Shown piece by piece: positions 5,615 through 8,349 of a stretch of 8,349 bases of DNA. The notes beneath the pieces are model-generated. The model did not search any database. It saw only the letters and a list, made by a program, of their open reading frames with translations, and was not told the origin of the DNA. Position numbers and translations under genes: made by a program. The DNA lies in contig JAGCAL010000073.1 in NCBI GenBank assembly GCA_017652715.1, positions 1 to 8,349 of the forward strand, written 5' to 3'. This DNA is from Candidatus Saccharimonadota bacterium. GTDB lineage: Bacteria > Patescibacteriota > Saccharimonadia > Saccharimonadales > Saccharimonadaceae. How positions within the stretch are numbered: position 1 is the stretch's first letter; each line of letters begins with the position of its first letter.

Positions 5615-7489
5615 ATGAATAGGTCAAAAATGTATTTTCTTTTGCCGGCAGGTTTATTTAGTTTAACTCTCGCTAGCGGTCTTTTCTTAACTAGTTCTAA
5701 TATAAACGCCGAAACGGCTACAGCTAACGCTTCAGTTATTGTTCCTGCCGCCTGTACTTTTTCTAGCGCTCTAGATTCTGCTCATTCTGCTGAGATTAAT
5801 AATAATACATATAGAACCGATATTGGTACTACTACCTTTAACATCATATGTAATGATACAGAAGGCTTTAGTCTATATGCCGTAGGTTACGCTAATGAAG
5901 AATTTGGTAATACTAAACTTCTCGCTACAATAGGCGGAGTACTAACTCCTGCTAAAGACATAGTAACTGGAACCGCTGAAAGTGGTAGTACTTCTAACTG
6001 GGCTATGAAACTAAAGACAATTTCCGGACAAGCTAGTCCTACTATAGAATCCGGCTTTAGTACTTACCATTCAGTCCCAAACACATATACTAAAGTAGCT
6101 ACACTTACTAACGCTACTTCTACAAGTGGAGTTAGTGTCCAGTCTACTTATGCTGCTTTTATTTCCGGAACTCAACCTGCCGGTACTTATAATGGCAAAG
6201 TCAAATACACCATGGTACATCCAGCTAACGAAACCCCATTACAGCCCCAAACCGCGACATCTGGTTGCATCAATTACTTCCCGAACGGATCTGGTGTCGT
6301 AGGGACGATGGGGTGTCAGTCAATTACTTCTTCTGCTACTTCCGCTACGCTTCTTGCTTCCAACTTCTCTCGCGAAGGTTACGGCTTTGCTGGATGGTCT
6401 AATAAGTATGATTACGCTACTAACCCTAACCAAGAAGGTATTAAGTTTTATGGCCCACAAGAAGATATCACTTTCACAGCCGGACAATATACAGGAACCA
6501 ATAACGGTCTCTCGCTTTACGCAGTCTGGGTAAAGTCACAAGGTAGCTTACAAGATTCTTCCAAAGTTGCTACTCTTTGTGGAACCGGGGCCGGAAGCTT
6601 AACCATCGCTCCTACTAATGGTACAGCTAATCTCGCTTCCGTTTCTGCTTTAACTGATGAGCGTGATAACCAGACCTACGCTATCGCTAAGCTCGCTGAT
6701 GGTAAATGTTGGATGATTGAGAACTTACGCCTAGAAAGTACCAATTCGGACAATTCCACTGGTGCTCTCGCTCAAGGTTACGGCACAAGTGCTACCTATG
6801 GCAACTTCTCTGGTCTCGCAACGGCCGAATCTGCTAACTTCTCTGACTCCACCACCGCAAACTCTTTATACTACAGTGGTACTCAAGATGGCACTGCTAG
6901 TATAGATATCGGTACTACGAATTACCCAGTTTATCGTATGCCTCGCTATAATAACGCCAACACTTCCGCTCGTGCCTCTTCTCCTACCGTAAATACTGGA
7001 GCAATGTATAGCTACGGTAACTACTACACTTGGCATGCTGCTATTGCGGATACCACAGCTTATACATCAAATAATACTAGCGTTACCAACACTTCACTCT
7101 GCCCAGCAGGTTGGCATTTACCAAAAGGTGGTAATAAATCTAATGAGGCCAATAATGATTTCTGGTCGCTTATAGTTACTGGTATTAACGGTGGTACTAA
7201 CCCGGCTAATTATGAAAGTAGCACCGAGCCTTATTATACTGGCTCTCCTGAAGGTTCTGACGCGTCTAAAGCTATAAGGGCTTATCCTAATAACTTCCTC
7301 TACTCCGGCATCTTCTATACGTCGTCGGCGTACTATAGAGGTAGTTACGGCTTCTATTGGTCGTCTACTGCGTACAATTACGGCCTTTCGTACTACCTGC
7401 TCCTGCGTAGTTCCCGCGTGTCCCCAGGTACCGATTATAACAATTATAAGTACATCGGCGGCAGTATTAGGTGTACGACCGGTACCTAA
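5615..7489 (+). CDS. Secreted FISUMP/InlB-repeat surface protein
   Basis: A 624-residue exported protein. A signal peptide is visible: basic MNRSK, hydrophobic 6-25, likely cleavage after Ala32 (NINA). Residues 35-205 form a beta-rich domain with Cys47 and Cys79. Residues 216-306 match an InlB B-repeat (Listeria-Bacteroides repeat): REGYGFAGWS (253-262), ITFTAGQY, LYAVWV (301-306). The FISUMP domain starts at about 346 with LTDERDNQTYAIAKL and DGKCWMIENLRL (362-373). It continues through CPAGWHLPKGG (496-506) and ends with YWSSTAYN (581-588) and IGGSIRC (614-620). No C-terminal anchor or sorting signal is present. The function is unknown; such proteins are thought to act at the cell surface, perhaps in binding a host. 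The last 60 codons use more TCG, GCG, CTG and CTC than the rest. ATG 5615 is preferred over ATG 5630 because it keeps the basic n-region; AGG at 5621-5623 could serve the latter. Confidence 0.85.
   Translation: MNRSKMYFLLPAGLFSLTLASGLFLTSSNINAETATANASVIVPAACTFSSALDSAHSAEINNNTYRTDIGTTTFNIICNDTEGFSLYAVGYANEEFGNTKLLATIGGVLTPAKDIVTGTAESGSTSNWAMKLKTISGQASPTIESGFSTYHSVPNTYTKVATLTNATSTSGVSVQSTYAAFISGTQPAGTYNGKVKYTMVHPANETPLQPQTATSGCINYFPNGSGVVGTMGCQSITSSATSATLLASNFSREGYGFAGWSNKYDYATNPNQEGIKFYGPQEDITFTAGQYTGTNNGLSLYAVWVKSQGSLQDSSKVATLCGTGAGSLTIAPTNGTANLASVSALTDERDNQTYAIAKLADGKCWMIENLRLESTNSDNSTGALAQGYGTSATYGNFSGLATAESANFSDSTTANSLYYSGTQDGTASIDIGTTNYPVYRMPRYNNANTSARASSPTVNTGAMYSYGNYYTWHAAIADTTAYTSNNTSVTNTSLCPAGWHLPKGGNKSNEANNDFWSLIVTGINGGTNPANYESSTEPYYTGSPEGSDASKAIRAYPNNFLYSGIFYTSSAYYRGSYGFYWSSTAYNYGLSYYLLLRSSRVSPGTDYNNYKYIGGSIRCTTGT
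7301..7480 (+). other. Candidate hypervariable region at the C-terminus of the FISUMP domain
   Basis: Residues about 563-622 are unusually rich in Tyr, Ser, Asn, Gly and Arg (for example YTSSAYYRGSYGFYW, TAYNYGLSYY, TDYNNYKY). They lie in the terminal part of a C-type-lectin-like FISUMP fold, the place where diversity-generating retroelements (DGRs) alter their targets. Codon choice also differs from the rest of the gene. No reverse transcriptase or template repeat is in the window, so this is a suggestion only. Confidence 0.3.
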
Positions 7490-7494
7490 GGTAC
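7482..7494 (+). repeat. Small inverted repeat centred on the FISUMP stop codon
   Basis: GTACC, TAA, GGTAC: a perfect 5-bp inverted repeat whose 3-nt loop is the stop codon. It follows directly after the candidate variable region. It is too short and lacks a T-run for a terminator. Confidence 0.4.
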
Positions 7495-7568
7495 GCCTTC
7501 TTATCCCAGAAAGACCAAAAATCTTCTCGGAAGAACCTTTAAGCCATAGTTTAAACGCCTCCTCATAA

Positions 7569-7577
7569 TGCTATAAT
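7569..7577 (+). promoter_or_regulatory. Extended -10 promoter for rsh, predicted leaderless
   Basis: TGcTATAAT is a perfect extended -10 with TATAAT at 7572-7577. Exactly 6 nt separate it from the ATG at 7584, so transcription should begin at the start codon. A poor -35-like TTTAAA is at 7550-7555. No Shine-Dalgarno is seen. Confidence 0.6.
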
Positions 7578-7583
7578 ACTTAT

Positions 7584-8349
7584 ATGACTCTAGCGCAAAA
7601 TGATTCGGAACGCGTAAAAAAAGCGATTGAAATGGCGAAAACCGCCCATAAAGGCCAAACCCGTAAAACCGGCGAGCCTTACATTGTGCACCCTTTAGCT
7701 GTAAAGAAGATTCTCGAAGAGTGGGGAATGGATGAGGATACGATTATTGCCGGCGTTTTACATGATACCGTCGAAGATACTCCGCTTACGCTCGAAGAAA
7801 TTCGTAAAGAATTTGGCGAATCGGTTGCGTTTTTAGTCGACGGGGTGACGAAATTATCCAGCGTCCGAAACGGTATGCGTGATATCGATACCTATCTTCC
7901 GGAAACAAGAAATAATTTCTTAAGACTAATGATCGCGCTAGGCGACGATATTAGGGTCTTAATCATTAAACTAGCTGACCGTCTACACAATTTACGTACG
8001 CTTTCTGCTTTGCCGCCGGATAAACAAAAGAAGATTGCTAAAGAATCTCTTGAGGTTTTCGCGCCCTTAGCGGAACGTCTTAATATGGGACGACTCCGCG
8101 TAGAAATGGCCGACCTCTCGTTTAAATATGTCGACCCGAAGCGTTATGATGAATTAAAAAAGCTAATCGAAAAACACAATAAATCGGCCGAAAAATCGAT
8201 GGAAAAAATTAGTGAAGAGGTATCGAAAGCGCTGAAAAAAGAAAAAATAAAGTTCGAACTCTCTGGCCGCGTGAAGTCAGTTTACTCGCTTCACAAAAAA
8301 CTTGCGAAACATAATCAAAACATTAACGAAATCTACGACTTAACGGCGC
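7584..8349 (+). CDS. rsh: RelA/SpoT-type (p)ppGpp synthetase/hydrolase, 5' part
   Basis: The first 255 codons of a long Rsh protein, which makes and degrades the stringent-response alarmone (p)ppGpp. The reading frame is open to the window edge, so the 3' end is missing. The N-terminal HD hydrolase domain is complete in its key residues: TRKTGEPYIVHPLAV (26-40, His36), HDTVEDT (60-66, His60-Asp61 and Glu64-Asp65) and KLADRLHNLRTL (129-140, Asp132, Asn136). The synthetase domain begins at GRVKSVYSLHKKL (228-240), then INEIYDLTA (247-255), where the window ends. Hydrolase activity is expected; synthetase activity cannot be judged. The start fits the family, since AKTAHKGQ at 18-25 must be included, and it lies 6 nt after an extended -10. 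The gene has its own promoter and no obvious functional link to the surface genes before it. Confidence 0.93.
   Translation, partial: MTLAQNDSERVKKAIEMAKTAHKGQTRKTGEPYIVHPLAVKKILEEWGMDEDTIIAGVLHDTVEDTPLTLEEIRKEFGESVAFLVDGVTKLSSVRNGMRDIDTYLPETRNNFLRLMIALGDDIRVLIIKLADRLHNLRTLSALPPDKQKKIAKESLEVFAPLAERLNMGRLRVEMADLSFKYVDPKRYDELKKLIEKHNKSAEKSMEKISEEVSKALKKEKIKFELSGRVKSVYSLHKKLAKHNQNINEIYDLTA

Noticed and set aside
7522..7534. TCTTC-TCG-GAAGA stem between the FISUMP gene and rsh as a terminator
   Set aside because: Only 5 bp. The T-run is on the minus-strand side, where no gene needs termination.
1..8349. Alternative genetic code (UGA as glycine), tRNA/rRNA genes, CRISPR arrays, insertion sequences
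   Set aside because: Every complete gene ends in TAA and reads through normally without in-frame TGA; no cloverleaf, spaced direct repeats, transposase or terminal inverted repeats were seen.

Overview
The window reads as a compact genome of a small, anaerobic, episymbiotic-type bacterium. The best guess is the Candidate Phyla Radiation, most likely Candidatus Saccharibacteria (TM7) or a close relative. This is inference from four things: a two-gene SUF-type Fe-S system with archaeal-like features, an oxygen-sensitive class III ribonucleotide reductase as the reductase seen here, a secreted FISUMP/InlB-repeat surface protein, and tight gene packing. All six complete genes end in TAA. No in-frame TGA is needed, so there is no sign of the UGA-to-glycine code of Gracilibacteria/Absconditabacteria.

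Layout. Positions 1-13 hold the first codons of a minus-strand gene. Positions 14-125 are a divergent promoter region. Positions 126-1737 hold sufC and a short sufB/D-like gene, overlapping by 14 nt, which form an Fe-S cluster assembly pair. Positions 1738-1931 are a regulatory region with a good -35/-10 promoter, candidate NrdR operator boxes and a 51-nt hairpin in the leader. Positions 1932-4678 hold nrdD-nrdG, joined by a TAATG overlap: the anaerobic reductase and its radical-SAM activase. NrdG and probably other enzymes of this cell need Fe-S clusters, which links the first two operons. Positions 4716-5564 encode a membrane-anchored Ig-like (DUF916-type) protein that lacks an N-terminal signal peptide. 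Positions 5615-7489 encode a 624-residue secreted protein with an N-terminal beta domain, an InlB B-repeat and a C-terminal FISUMP domain. From 7584 to the window end runs the start of a RelA/SpoT-type (Rsh) ppGpp enzyme.

Points that stand out. (1) NrdD appears to stop just where the family normally carries its glycyl-radical loop, while NrdG keeps all its key residues. (2) nrdD has a candidate NrdR-controlled promoter followed by a strongly paired leader hairpin. (3) Two genes, the FISUMP protein and rsh, have an extended -10 element placed so that the predicted transcription start is the A of the ATG, meaning leaderless mRNAs. (4) The C-terminal end of the FISUMP protein looks like the variable region of a diversity-generating retroelement target, although no reverse transcriptase or template is in the window. 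(5) Extended -10 promoters recur. No tRNA, rRNA, CRISPR array or insertion sequence was seen, and no gene-free stretch exceeds 200 bases.
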